45,581 bases of DNA from an uncultured Woeseiaceae bacterium (GTDB lineage: Bacteria; Pseudomonadota; Gammaproteobacteria; Steroidobacterales; Woeseiaceae), in NCBI GenBank assembly GCA_902512585.1, contig CABXJW010000007.1, forward strand, positions 1 to 45,581, given 5' to 3'. This document shows, one piece after another, positions 30,896 to 40,733 of this stretch (the first letter of the stretch is position 1; each line of letters opens with the position of its first letter). Under the pieces are notes generated by a model. The model was not told where the DNA came from. It searched no databases and worked only from the letters and a program-made list of their open reading frames with translations. Position numbers and translations under genes: made by a program.

Positions 30896-31831
30896 ATGAC
30901 ACCATCGGAAAATATAATTCAAATTAAGAATTTATCCAAGAACTACCAGGATGGATTTAGAGCGCTAAATTCTGTAAATTTGGATATAAGGAAAGGCGAA
31001 ATATTTGCTCTACTTGGGCCAAATGGTGCAGGAAAAACCACATTAATCAATATGATTTGCGGGATTGTTAACATTCAAGAGGGCGAAGTTAAAATATCAG
31101 ATTTGCATAATATTAAGGATTACAGAAAAACCCGTGCATTGATCGGGCTTGTCCCTCAGGAACTTACATCTGAAACATTTGAAACTGTTTTAAGTACAGT
31201 AAATTTTAGTCGAGGTCTCTTTGGTAAAAAAGATAATCCGCCTTTTGTAGAAAAAATATTACGCTCTTTATCATTATGGGATAAAAAAGATAATACCATC
31301 TTAACTTTATCAGGCGGAATGAAGCGAAGAGTATTGATTGCAAAAGCACTGGCTCATGAACCCAAAATAATATTCTTAGATGAGCCAACTGCGGGCGTGG
31401 ATGTTGAGCTAAGACAGGATATGTGGGAGGTGGTAAGGCAATTGAAAGATGACGGGGTAACCATCATCCTGACAACCCATTATATTGAAGAAGCTGAACA
31501 GATTGCCGACAGAATTGGAATTATCAACCAAGGTGAGTTGATTCTTGTAAAAGAAAAAGATGATTTGATGCTGGAGCTTGGAAAAAAACATCTCCAAATA
31601 AATTTAACAGAGCCTCTAAAACAACTACCTTTGGAGCTTATGGATTTTCAAATCGAGCTATCTCCAAATGGTAAACAGCTTATCTATACCTATGAAAAAA
31701 TCGATAACACAGGAGTATCCTTGCTTCTAGAGCTTCTATCCTCACTGCAGATAAAATATTCTGATATTGATACAAAAGAGAGCTCACTTGAAGAAATTTT
31801 TGTGGACCTAGTAAATCGGGAGCGCCTGTGA
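30896..31831 (+). CDS. ABC transporter ATP-binding protein (ABC-2 exporter type); ORF track start 30851 is TTG
   Basis: [18 protein letters not shown] Walker [33 protein letters not shown]. Confidence 0.95.
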   Translation: MTPSENIIQIKNLSKNYQDGFRALNSVNLDIRKGEIFALLGPNGAGKTTLINMICGIVNIQEGEVKISDLHNIKDYRKTRALIGLVPQELTSETFETVLSTVNFSRGLFGKKDNPPFVEKILRSLSLWDKKDNTILTLSGGMKRRVLIAKALAHEPKIIFLDEPTAGVDVELRQDMWEVVRQLKDDGVTIILTTHYIEEAEQIADRIGIINQGELILVKEKDDLMLELGKKHLQINLTEPLKQLPLELMDFQIELSPNGKQLIYTYEKIDNTGVSLLLELLSSLQIKYSDIDTKESSLEEIFVDLVNRERL

Positions 31832-32589
31832 ATTATCCAGCAATTAAAGCTATTTATATTTTTGAGATGTCTCGTATGCGACGAACTTTATTTCAAAGTA
31901 TTGTCTCTCCAGTAATTTCAACAACACTTTATTTTGTCGTATTCGGAGCCGCAATTGGATCAAGAATAACGGAAATTGATGGGGTGAGCTATGGTTCTTT
32001 CATTGTGCCAGGGTTGATTATGCTCTCTATTCTTACTGAAAGTGTATCCAATGCTTCTTTTGGTATTTATTTTCCTAAATTTTCTGGATCTATATACGAA
32101 GTTCTCTCGGCTCCAATTTCATACGTTGAAATTACTCTGGGTTATGTTGGTGCAGCAGCATCTAAATCAATAATCGTTGGAGCAATTATATTATTAACTG
32201 CGAATTTGTTTGTACCTATCCAGATTGCCCATCCATTTTGGATGCTTTTATTTTTAGTGCTAACTGCCTTAAGTTTCAGTTTGTTGGGTTTTATTTTGGG
32301 AATATGGGCTGATAATTGGGAAAAATTAGCAATCGCCCCCACTTTGATAATTACACCATTAGCATTCCTGGGCGGGAGTTTTTATTCCATTTCTATGCTT
32401 CCTCCTTTTTGGCAGAAAATTACATTGTTAAATCCTGTGGTTTATTTGATCAGTGGGTTTCGATGGAGTTTTTATGAAAATGCAGATGTGAGTGTGTATA
32501 TTAGTATCAGTATGATTGGTGTTTTTTTAATGATTTGTTTGATACTAATTTGGTTGATTTTCAAAACAGGATATAGGTTAAGGGTCTAA
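31828..32589 (+). CDS. ABC-2 type transporter permease (GTG start, overlaps ATPase gene)
   Basis: [67 protein letters not shown]. Confidence 0.93.
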   Translation: MNYPAIKAIYIFEMSRMRRTLFQSIVSPVISTTLYFVVFGAAIGSRITEIDGVSYGSFIVPGLIMLSILTESVSNASFGIYFPKFSGSIYEVLSAPISYVEITLGYVGAAASKSIIVGAIILLTANLFVPIQIAHPFWMLLFLVLTALSFSLLGFILGIWADNWEKLAIAPTLIITPLAFLGGSFYSISMLPPFWQKITLLNPVVYLISGFRWSFYENADVSVYISISMIGVFLMICLILIWLIFKTGYRLRV

Positions 32590-32601
32590 TTTCAGGTACA
32601 G

Positions 32602-34257
32602 ATGAAAGAAAAAAAAACCATAGCGCGTAGAGAGTTCCTCGAAAATATTGGTAAGTCAGCAGGCACTCTTGCAATGCTTAGAACTATGATTGCAATGGGG
32701 TTAGGTCTCGGCTCAAGTGCTTGTGGCTCTTCATCTGCTGGAGCTGCTCAACAACCTGCCAATATCTCTTCAACTAATATTACTAACAATACCGTGGCGG
32801 TAAATAATTCCACTAGTAACATAAAGTCACCACGACCCGGTGATTGGAATACAAATATTGGTAATGGGAAGACAGTAATAATACTAGGTGCTGGTATAGC
32901 AGGAATGTCTAGTGCTTTCGAATTACAAAAATTAGGTTATACGGTCACTATTCTTGAGGCAACGAATAGAGCTGGAGGTCGAAATAGAACTATTCGCAGT
33001 GGAGATTCTATAAATGAATTAAATTCAACTCAAACTTGTATTTTTGATAGTGATTCTGAGCTCTATTTTAATCCAGGTCCAGCAAGAATAGCTCATCATC
33101 ATGAATTTTTATTAGATTATTGTAGGCAGTTTGGAGTAATTTTGGAAAATTTTACTAATGACAATCGAGCTGCATTAGTACATTCTACTTTGGCTTTTGA
33201 TGGCAAACCGCAGCTAGCAAAAAGCGTTCTTTCAGATATTAGGGGTCGGATATCGAGTTTATTGGCATATGCGGTGAATCAGAATGTCCTAGACCAACAA
33301 CTTTCTTCAAATGATAAAATTAATATTTTGAGAATGTTAAAAGGGTTTGGTGACCTAAATAGTGATCATTTATATTTAGGAAGCTCAAGAGCTGGTTTTC
33401 TTGGCCAAGAAAATGTAGGTAGTAGAGATCGAGATACTCCAGTGACCCCAAAAACCCTGCAAGAATTAATTATAAGTGGTTTTCAATCTGGACTCGATTT
33501 TTCTCAAGGAATTAATCAGCAACCAGCGATGCTGCAGCCAAAAGGTGGTATGGACAAGATAGCTCAAGCTTTCGAAGCTAGAGTTTTATCAGTTCTAACT
33601 TATAATGCCGAGGTAACGCAAATTCGTAAAATTACAAATGGTGTTAAGATTATTTATGAGCGAAATGGGAGCTCCTTTGAGAATACTGCGGACTTTTGTG
33701 TATGTACAATTCCTGCTCCAGTTTTAAAAAATATTAGCAATGATTTTTCCAATGAACACCAACTTGAAATAGAACAATTTCAATACTCCTCAGCTAGTAA
33801 ATTAGCTTTTCAGTCCAGACGTTTTTGGGAACAAGATCATAGTATCTTTGGTGGTATTTCCTGGACAAATCAATCAATAACACAGTTATGGTATCCCAGT
33901 AATGCCTTGGGCTCAGCATCGGGCATTATTGTAGGCGCTTATATATGGAATAATTCAGTAGCAAATATTTTTTCTGATCAAACTCCACAAGCAAGAATAA
34001 CTTCTGCACTTCAACAGGGAAATAACTTACATTCAGAATATCAAAATGAGGTATCCCGAGGCATCAGTGTTGCGTGGAAAAATATTCCCTTTCAGTTAGG
34101 TGCATATGGACAATCTTCAGCTACAAAGTTACTCACACCAGATGATAATATCATCTTTGCTGGTGAGCATTTGAGCGCTCTTAAGGGCTGGCAAGAAGGT
34201 GCTATATTATCTGCATATCATGCTATTAACGAGATAGTCAAAAAATCATCTGCTTGA
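32602..34257 (+). CDS. Flavin-dependent amine oxidase family protein with Tat-like signal
   Basis: ARREFLENIGKSAGTLAML; VIILGAGIAGMSSAFELQKLGYTVTILEATNRAGGRNRTIR; C-terminal FAGEHLSALKGWQEGAILSAYHAINEI. Confidence 0.93.
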   Translation: MKEKKTIARREFLENIGKSAGTLAMLRTMIAMGLGLGSSACGSSSAGAAQQPANISSTNITNNTVAVNNSTSNIKSPRPGDWNTNIGNGKTVIILGAGIAGMSSAFELQKLGYTVTILEATNRAGGRNRTIRSGDSINELNSTQTCIFDSDSELYFNPGPARIAHHHEFLLDYCRQFGVILENFTNDNRAALVHSTLAFDGKPQLAKSVLSDIRGRISSLLAYAVNQNVLDQQLSSNDKINILRMLKGFGDLNSDHLYLGSSRAGFLGQENVGSRDRDTPVTPKTLQELIISGFQSGLDFSQGINQQPAMLQPKGGMDKIAQAFEARVLSVLTYNAEVTQIRKITNGVKIIYERNGSSFENTADFCVCTIPAPVLKNISNDFSNEHQLEIEQFQYSSASKLAFQSRRFWEQDHSIFGGISWTNQSITQLWYPSNALGSASGIIVGAYIWNNSVANIFSDQTPQARITSALQQGNNLHSEYQNEVSRGISVAWKNIPFQLGAYGQSSATKLLTPDDNIIFAGEHLSALKGWQEGAILSAYHAINEIVKKSSA

Positions 34258-34297
34258 GTTGTATAATAAATTTTTATTTATCTGAGATAGGTTTGAT

Positions 34298-35080
34298 ATG
34301 ACAATATTTGAGAAGCTACACATGATCATTCGATGTTGGCGGTATCGATTTAAATCTGAAGTCCATTCAATCAATTATGTACGCTCTCTCAATTTAGAAG
34401 ACTCTGTAATGTTAGATATAGGAGCTAATAAGGGAATTTATTCGATTTATATGTCACGGGTAGCAGGTCAAAATGGAAAGGTTATTGCTTTTGAGGCTCA
34501 ACCTGAGCTTAAAAAATACTTATTTGATGTCAAACAAACCTTTGCTTTAGATAATCTGGAGATCGTGAATACAGCTTTATCATCAGTTTCAGGTGTAATG
34601 ACGCTTCATAGGGAAAGTATTGGTTCAGGAGCAGCAAGTTTTGATTTCTATGACCAATTAGAAAAAAATATAGGATCAGTAGAGGTAAATGCAACTACTC
34701 TAGATGATTTTCTTGAGCAAAGAGATGATCACCAAATTGATTTTATTAAATGTGATGTTGAAGGGCATGAAGCGAATGTTTTTTATGGCGCTAAGAATAC
34801 CTTAGTTAAGGATATGCCTATTCTTCTTTTTGAGTGTCATCGCTCTGAGGAGGAGAAAGGAGAGCTTTTTTCATTTTTAGCTGAAATCGGATATACCGGA
34901 TATTTTTATCATGTAGAACCAGAAGATCATGCGAATATCTTTAAAAGAGGGATAGGTAAATATATACATTATAGTGAATATGCTAAATACGGATATTGCA
35001 GATCATCCGTAGAACATAGAAATTATGTTTTTGTAAAAGAGGGAATGCATCCCGATGATAAATTAAAGTTAGATGCCTAA
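34298..35080 (+). CDS. FkbM family methyltransferase
   Basis: VMLDIGANKGIYSIYMSRVAGQNGKVIAFEAQPEL; IDFIKCDVEGHEANVFYGA. Confidence 0.9.
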   Translation: MTIFEKLHMIIRCWRYRFKSEVHSINYVRSLNLEDSVMLDIGANKGIYSIYMSRVAGQNGKVIAFEAQPELKKYLFDVKQTFALDNLEIVNTALSSVSGVMTLHRESIGSGAASFDFYDQLEKNIGSVEVNATTLDDFLEQRDDHQIDFIKCDVEGHEANVFYGAKNTLVKDMPILLFECHRSEEEKGELFSFLAEIGYTGYFYHVEPEDHANIFKRGIGKYIHYSEYAKYGYCRSSVEHRNYVFVKEGMHPDDKLKLDA

Positions 35081-35930
35081 TACAATCAATAAAGAGTGGC
35101 GAGAATGGATCATTACCAGTTTTAAGAACGGTTGCGAACTAGATGAGATTGTATCTACCATGATTGATGCTGGTATTGACTCTGAATTTGCCAATGCGGA
35201 AGTAACAAAATTAAAAATCCAAGAAATATCTGAAATATTAGAGTTAAGAAGAAAGGAAAAGGAGAGTAAACGAATCATCTATGCTTTTTTTAAGAGACTA
35301 TTATATAAACTGGGTATTTATCGTATCAAGTTATTAAATATAGAAAATGCAGTAAAATATGATTCTAGTGATGTTGAGTTATATACAGTAAATAATCTCC
35401 TTAGTGATGATGAGTGTAAAAAAGTAATCAACTTAATAAAAACAAAATTAGAACCTTCAAGAGTGGTATTTGAGGGTGACTATGATAAAACAATTAGAAC
35501 CAGCAAAACTTGTAATTTAGGATTATTAGAGTCCTCTTTAATTGATGAAATTGATGAACGAATTTGTTCAAAGCTCAAAATTGATCAAACTTTTTCAGAA
35601 GTAATGCAAGGTCAACTCTATGAGGTAGGCGAAGAATTTAAATCGCATCATGATTATTTCGATGGATCAGAAAAACTAATTGCCAAACATACTAGGGCTC
35701 AAGGTCAGAGAACATATACGTGTATGATCTATTTGAATGATGTGGAAGAAGGTGGAGAGACTTTTTTTCCATTCTTATCTAAAGTTTTTTATCCAAAAAA
35801 AGGACAAGCATTAATTTGGAATAATCTAAGTTTTGATGGCATGCCAAATAAACATACGTTACACCAAGGAAGACCCGTTATCAGTGGATCAAAAGCAATT
35901 ATAACGAAGTGGTTTCGAGAAGCTAATTAG
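35073..35930 (+). CDS. Prolyl 4-hydroxylase-like 2OG-Fe(II) oxygenase with N-terminal helical extension
   Basis: KSHHDYFDG (HxD), RTYTCMIYLNDVEEGGETFFPFL, HTLHQGRPVISGSKAIITKWFRE. Confidence 0.9.
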   Translation: MPNTINKEWREWIITSFKNGCELDEIVSTMIDAGIDSEFANAEVTKLKIQEISEILELRRKEKESKRIIYAFFKRLLYKLGIYRIKLLNIENAVKYDSSDVELYTVNNLLSDDECKKVINLIKTKLEPSRVVFEGDYDKTIRTSKTCNLGLLESSLIDEIDERICSKLKIDQTFSEVMQGQLYEVGEEFKSHHDYFDGSEKLIAKHTRAQGQRTYTCMIYLNDVEEGGETFFPFLSKVFYPKKGQALIWNNLSFDGMPNKHTLHQGRPVISGSKAIITKWFREAN

Positions 35931-35932
35931 AG

Positions 35933-37018
35933 ATGAAGACGTTTGTTTTACGATATATTTGCATAGTCATTATTATGCCCTCGTATACATATGCTTACTT
36001 TGGTGATGAGTTTGATTTAGCGTTATTTCCTAGAGGCACAAAAACCATGGCGGCATTACAAATTGGTAGTGCAGGAATGCTAAAAAGTAAGCAAATTAGC
36101 AATGTTACTTCAATAGAGGGACTGACTAATCAGGAAGCTTTTGTAAGTACTAATTTAACTAGCCAGCACAATGTTGGGTTCGCATTCAAGCGCGGTAAAA
36201 CTGAAGTGGAGCGAAGTATTCATCCAAAAGTTATTGATACTCGGGCTTATAATTATCGCTTATGGATTGGATCAGATCCATGGCAAACTTGGCAGTGGAG
36301 ATCTTACATAAACTATCAATCAACCGCTGAAGTAAAAATACAGTGTTATGAGATGGCCTCAAGAATAATTGGTGGTAATTGCTTAGAAGCGGAATTTAAG
36401 TTTTTGGATCCCAATAAAACCAACAATGATGATGGAAGTTTAAACACAGTTCCTGTGTTAATAAGTAAAGTCATCGCTAAAACAATTGGGATTGAATTCA
36501 GGAGAGAGTTGATTGGCACCAAAAATACGAGGTTATCCTCTCAAATGAGGTTACAAGGAAATTATCTGAAACATGATATTACATCACCACTATTTTCGAT
36601 GAGGTCACCAGTTTTTTTGGATTTTAATTTGAATGGCAAAACTCTTAGAGAGATACGCAATGATTTTGTCGAAGAGCTTCCACAATCTGATCCATGGTAT
36701 GAATACAATCTTTCAGTAGGTTTAAATGCTGCGCGTGTATTCAAAGAAGCGTTAAGTTTAGAGACTGGTTTAGCATATACAATGATTAATCGAAATGACT
36801 ATAGGGAAAATATCAACAGAAATGAGATTACTAGTAATTTGAGATTTGATTTAGCATTGATATGGGCTTTTAAAGAAAATAGCGCTTTATTTATAAAGGG
36901 ATTTTTAACAACTAATAATATTCTTGGCTATGAACCAGTTGCTTATAATCGCAAAAGTAGTGGACAGTTTGATAAAGAGTATGGTGAATTAGCAATAGGT
37001 ATTTTAAGGTTCTGGTAA
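35933..37018 (+). CDS. Predicted outer-membrane beta-barrel protein of unknown function
   Basis: N-terminal signal-like segment; alternating strand-like pattern; C-terminus ELAIGILRFW ends in an aromatic residue. Confidence 0.65.
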   Translation: MKTFVLRYICIVIIMPSYTYAYFGDEFDLALFPRGTKTMAALQIGSAGMLKSKQISNVTSIEGLTNQEAFVSTNLTSQHNVGFAFKRGKTEVERSIHPKVIDTRAYNYRLWIGSDPWQTWQWRSYINYQSTAEVKIQCYEMASRIIGGNCLEAEFKFLDPNKTNNDDGSLNTVPVLISKVIAKTIGIEFRRELIGTKNTRLSSQMRLQGNYLKHDITSPLFSMRSPVFLDFNLNGKTLREIRNDFVEELPQSDPWYEYNLSVGLNAARVFKEALSLETGLAYTMINRNDYRENINRNEITSNLRFDLALIWAFKENSALFIKGFLTTNNILGYEPVAYNRKSSGQFDKEYGELAIGILRFW

Positions 37019-37027
37019 GTAATATTT

Positions 37028-37747
37028 ATGAAGATATTTAGAAATTTAAAAAGACACTCTTTATTCTGGCCAGTTAAATTATTTTTAAAGAGATTGGTAG
37101 GTCGAGAGCTATGGCTGCAAAAAGAATTAGAGTTAAAAACCAAGATATTGGGTGAGTGGGAATTCTATCCTGATGAATTCAAAGCTAATGGAATTGTATA
37201 CTCACTTGGCGTTGGCGATTGTCTTGATTTTGATCTTCAGCTCATCGAGAGTCATGATGCAGTAGTATTTGCATTTGACCCAACGCCTTATTCAGTAGAG
37301 TGGGTTGAAAGGCAAGTAATTCCTGAAAATTTAAATTTTTTACCTTGGGCGGTGGCTGGAAGTGATGGAGAGCTCACTATGGCACAACGAGTGAATAAAA
37401 GAGGACGTAAGTCAGAAATTATGTGGACTGAAGTCTCAACCAACATTGAATCTAGCGAAGTTATACAAGTTCCAGCTTATACTATTGCGACAATTATGAG
37501 GAAATTACAACATAAAAAAATAGATCTGATGAAAATTGACGTTGAGGGTTCTGAGTACGAAATTGTTGAAGATATGATAAGAAGTCAGATTAAACCCCAG
37601 CAATTATTGATTGAATTCCATCATCGTTTTAAAAATAAAAGTAAAATAATGACAATTAATGCAATAAAGCATTTACAAGAAAATGGCTATAAAATCTTTT
37701 CAATCTCGGAAACTGGAAGAGAAGTGGGATTTATTCATACGGAATAA
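37028..37747 (+). CDS. FkbM family methyltransferase (second, divergent)
   Basis: VYSLGVGDCLDFDLQLIESHDAVVFAFDPTP; IDLMKIDVEGSEYEIVEDMI. Confidence 0.88.
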   Translation: MKIFRNLKRHSLFWPVKLFLKRLVGRELWLQKELELKTKILGEWEFYPDEFKANGIVYSLGVGDCLDFDLQLIESHDAVVFAFDPTPYSVEWVERQVIPENLNFLPWAVAGSDGELTMAQRVNKRGRKSEIMWTEVSTNIESSEVIQVPAYTIATIMRKLQHKKIDLMKIDVEGSEYEIVEDMIRSQIKPQQLLIEFHHRFKNKSKIMTINAIKHLQENGYKIFSISETGREVGFIHTE

Positions 37748-37912
37748 AATTTATTGCAGTCGATTAAGTAAAAAACAGATATCAAAGCAATATTTACTGA
37801 GATTTTGCATAAAATATATAGTTAAATCTTTTCTTAAAAATTATTAATTAATAAAAATATTGATATAAATCAATAATTTGATTGTTAAATGATATTTAAT
37901 GATGGATAAAGT

Positions 37913-37926
37913 TGCATAAATATTCA
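37913..37926 (+). promoter_or_regulatory. Candidate ARG box (ArgR operator) 1
   Basis: TGCATAAATATTCA matches the half-site pattern TGNATWWWWATNCA exactly, 50 nt upstream of argR. Confidence 0.65.
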
Positions 37927-37943
37927 TATATATATATTATATG

Positions 37944-37957
37944 CGCATATTTATTCA
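37944..37957 (+). promoter_or_regulatory. Candidate ARG box (ArgR operator) 2
   Basis: CGCATATTTATTCA, one mismatch to TGNATWWWWATNCA; centre 31 bp from box 1. Confidence 0.5.
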
Positions 37958-37975
37958 TTTAAAGTATTAGATAAT

Positions 37976-38419
37976 ATGAGTATTCAAGAGTATCGACAAC
38001 AAGCAATACGCGAGTTATTGCAAAGTGGTTTTGCTGCAACACAGAAATCTTTGGTTGATGAGCTGAAGAATAGAGGCTATGAAGCAACGCAATCGTCAGT
38101 TAGTCGTGATTTAAAAGATATTGGTGCCTTTAAAACTGTTGACGGCTATACAATGGAGTTTGAAAGAGAGAGTGATTCGGAAGATATATATAATATCTCA
38201 CATTTGATTACCAGTGTGGCAACTGCAGGTCCAAATTTAATGGTTATTAGGACTAAAATTGGAGCCGCACAACAAGTAGCATTATTCTTGGATAAATATT
38301 CTAACTCTGGAATTGTTGGCAATATTGGTGGTGATGATACAGTTTTTACCGCTACTTCTGATAAAGCTCATCAACGAATCTTGGGCGATAAAATTAATCA
38401 TTTGATTAGTCGCTCTTAA
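37976..38419 (+). CDS. argR: Arginine repressor
   Basis: QKSLVDELKNRGYEATQSSVSRDLKDIGAFK; AQQVALFLDKYSNSGIVGNIGGDDTVF. Confidence 0.93.
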   Translation: MSIQEYRQQAIRELLQSGFAATQKSLVDELKNRGYEATQSSVSRDLKDIGAFKTVDGYTMEFERESDSEDIYNISHLITSVATAGPNLMVIRTKIGAAQQVALFLDKYSNSGIVGNIGGDDTVFTATSDKAHQRILGDKINHLISRS

Positions 38420-38435
38420 CTTAAGTCTAATCCTC

Positions 38436-39644
38436 ATGAGTACTAGTAATTCACCCATTGTTATTGCCTATTCTGGTGGTCTGGATACTAGTTTTTGTAT
38501 ACCTTGGTTGAAAAATAATTTAAAAAAAGAAGTAATTACAGTTACTATTGATACCGGTGGTATTGATAATAAAGATGCTGGTTTATTGGAAAACCGAGCA
38601 CTTAAGTTAGGCGCGATTGAGCATCATTTGATCGATGCTAAAGATGAATTTTTTGATAGAGTTATTAAATATCTAATTGCAGGAAACATAAGAAAAGGAC
38701 ATCTTTACCCTATATGCGTGGGTGCTGAAAGAGGGCTTCAAGCAGAGAAATTAGCTGCTTATGCTAGGGATAATAATTTAGATACAGTTGCTCATGGTTG
38801 CACTGCAGCAGGTAATGATCAAGTTAGATTCGATGTTGCTTTACGAACAATTAACCCTAAATTAACTATTCTGGCTCCAATAAGGGACAATAATTGGTCA
38901 AGAGAAGAGCAACAACTTTTCCTTAATGATTATAGTGATGTACTGGCTAGCAAGAATAGTGATTATTCACATAATCGGGGTTTATGGGGTATTACTGTTG
39001 GCGGTAATGAGACATTAACGTCACTGTCATCAATTCCAGAGGAGGTATGGCCATTATCAGCACATGCTCATACAACAAACTTACCACCAACTAATTATGT
39101 AATAAGATTTAAAAATGGTGTACCCGTCTCTCTTGATGGCACACATTATAGTCCCGTTAAATTGATTGAAAAATTAGAAGAAATTGGCAGTTCTTACGCT
39201 ATAGGAAGAGGGATTCATCTAGGTGACACTATAATTGGGACAAAAGGTCGTGTTGCTTTCGAAGCACCTGCGGCAAGTATACTCATTAAAACTCATCGTG
39301 AACTTGAGAAATTAGTATTAACTGCTCAACAAATAAAAACAAAAGATCTTCTTGCCTCAATATATGGTGATTTTATTCATGAGGGTAAACAACTTGATTT
39401 GGCGGCTCGTGATATTGAAGCATTTTTTGTATCCACACAAAAAAGAGTATCTGGAGATGTTAAATTTACATTAAGGCCAGGAAGTGTGTTTATAGATGGA
39501 GTAGATTCATGTTATTCATTGATGACAGCATCATCCGGATTATATGGAGAGAAAACTGGAGAATGGTCTGGGGAAGATGCAAAAGGTTTCTCCAAAATTC
39601 TCTCCTTACCTGGCTCCTTGCAGTCTATAGCAGGAAAACAGTAA
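38436..39644 (+). CDS. argG: Argininosuccinate synthase
   Basis: PIVIAYSGGLDTSFCIPWL; AHGCTAAGNDQVRFD; HNRGLWGITVGGNETL. Confidence 0.96.
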   Translation: MSTSNSPIVIAYSGGLDTSFCIPWLKNNLKKEVITVTIDTGGIDNKDAGLLENRALKLGAIEHHLIDAKDEFFDRVIKYLIAGNIRKGHLYPICVGAERGLQAEKLAAYARDNNLDTVAHGCTAAGNDQVRFDVALRTINPKLTILAPIRDNNWSREEQQLFLNDYSDVLASKNSDYSHNRGLWGITVGGNETLTSLSSIPEEVWPLSAHAHTTNLPPTNYVIRFKNGVPVSLDGTHYSPVKLIEKLEEIGSSYAIGRGIHLGDTIIGTKGRVAFEAPAASILIKTHRELEKLVLTAQQIKTKDLLASIYGDFIHEGKQLDLAARDIEAFFVSTQKRVSGDVKFTLRPGSVFIDGVDSCYSLMTASSGLYGEKTGEWSGEDAKGFSKILSLPGSLQSIAGKQ

Positions 39645-39659
39645 TCATTTTTTTATATT

Positions 39660-40733
39660 ATGAAAACTATATTTGCAGATAAAGTAGCCTCGGTAGCACA
39701 ACATAATAATTTGGGTTACGAGCTAAGGGTATCCGGTGATATACCATGCAATGAGGGAGTATTGATTGCTGTAAAGATTCTAAATAATAAGTCTCGTTAC
39801 AATCAATTAGAGTTAATAAGCGGCAGGATGTCGACCTTGAAAGAAGGCGATATTGTTGTTGGCGCACTGGGTCATAGGGATGCCTTACTTGGCTATTCTG
39901 GGTATTTACCGGAAAATCTTGAAGTTGGATCTCTAATACAAGTACTAAATATGGGTGGAGTTATGGGTATTTGTGATTCTTATAATCCAGATGTCGGCCC
40001 CCCATTCGATTGCGAAGTTCTTGGTGTGGTTTTGGAGTTTCCTTATCTTGGTCAAAGAGTTGGTTTGCCTGCCAGAGCTGGTGGATTTAGTTTTGAGCAA
40101 TCAATAAAATTAAATTTTTCAGGTATCCCGGTCATTGCTATTGCTGGAACCTGTATGGATTCTGGTAAAACTGTAGCGGCTTCCTCTTTAATTAGTAAAT
40201 TAAGGCAATTAAATCTTAATATAGCTGCCTGCAAAGCTACCGGAGTTTCTCTCAGAAGAGATATTTTATCTATGGAGGATGCTGGAGCTAAAACAACGAT
40301 GATATTTTCAGATTTCGGAGTAGTGGCCACTACTCCTTATAACGGCCCATCACTGACGAAGTCATTATTGAATCAACTTGCATCAGAGCTTCCAGACATA
40401 ATTATTATTGAGTTGGGTGATGGCCTATTAGGATCTTATGGAGTTCAAGCAATCCTTTCTGACCAAGAAATAAAAAATGCTCTTAGTGGTCTAATTTTAT
40501 GTGCAAATGACCCAGTTGCTGCTTGGGGAGGGGTAAAAATACTCAGAGAAAACTATGAAATTGAACCTACTGTGGTTAGTGGACCTGCAACAGATAATTC
40601 AGTTGGATTGGATATGATTAATAATACGCTAAAGGTTCCTGCCATTAATGCGCTCACAAATAGCTCAGCATTGAGTGAATTGATCACGGGTTCTATTTTT
40701 CCAAATAATTTTGAGGTGAAGCATGAGAATTAA
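39660..40733 (+). CDS. Uncharacterised P-loop NTPase-like protein in arginine operon
   Basis: IPVIAIAGTCMDSGKTVAASSLISKLRQL (Walker A-like), DIIIIELGDGLLGSYGVQAIL; overlaps argC start by 11 nt. Confidence 0.85.
   Translation: MKTIFADKVASVAQHNNLGYELRVSGDIPCNEGVLIAVKILNNKSRYNQLELISGRMSTLKEGDIVVGALGHRDALLGYSGYLPENLEVGSLIQVLNMGGVMGICDSYNPDVGPPFDCEVLGVVLEFPYLGQRVGLPARAGGFSFEQSIKLNFSGIPVIAIAGTCMDSGKTVAASSLISKLRQLNLNIAACKATGVSLRRDILSMEDAGAKTTMIFSDFGVVATTPYNGPSLTKSLLNQLASELPDIIIIELGDGLLGSYGVQAILSDQEIKNALSGLILCANDPVAAWGGVKILRENYEIEPTVVSGPATDNSVGLDMINNTLKVPAINALTNSSALSELITGSIFPNNFEVKHEN

Noticed and set aside
37928-37942. AT-alternating tract upstream of argR as a microsatellite or origin-like element
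   Set aside because: Short, and better explained as AT-rich promoter DNA between candidate ARG boxes.
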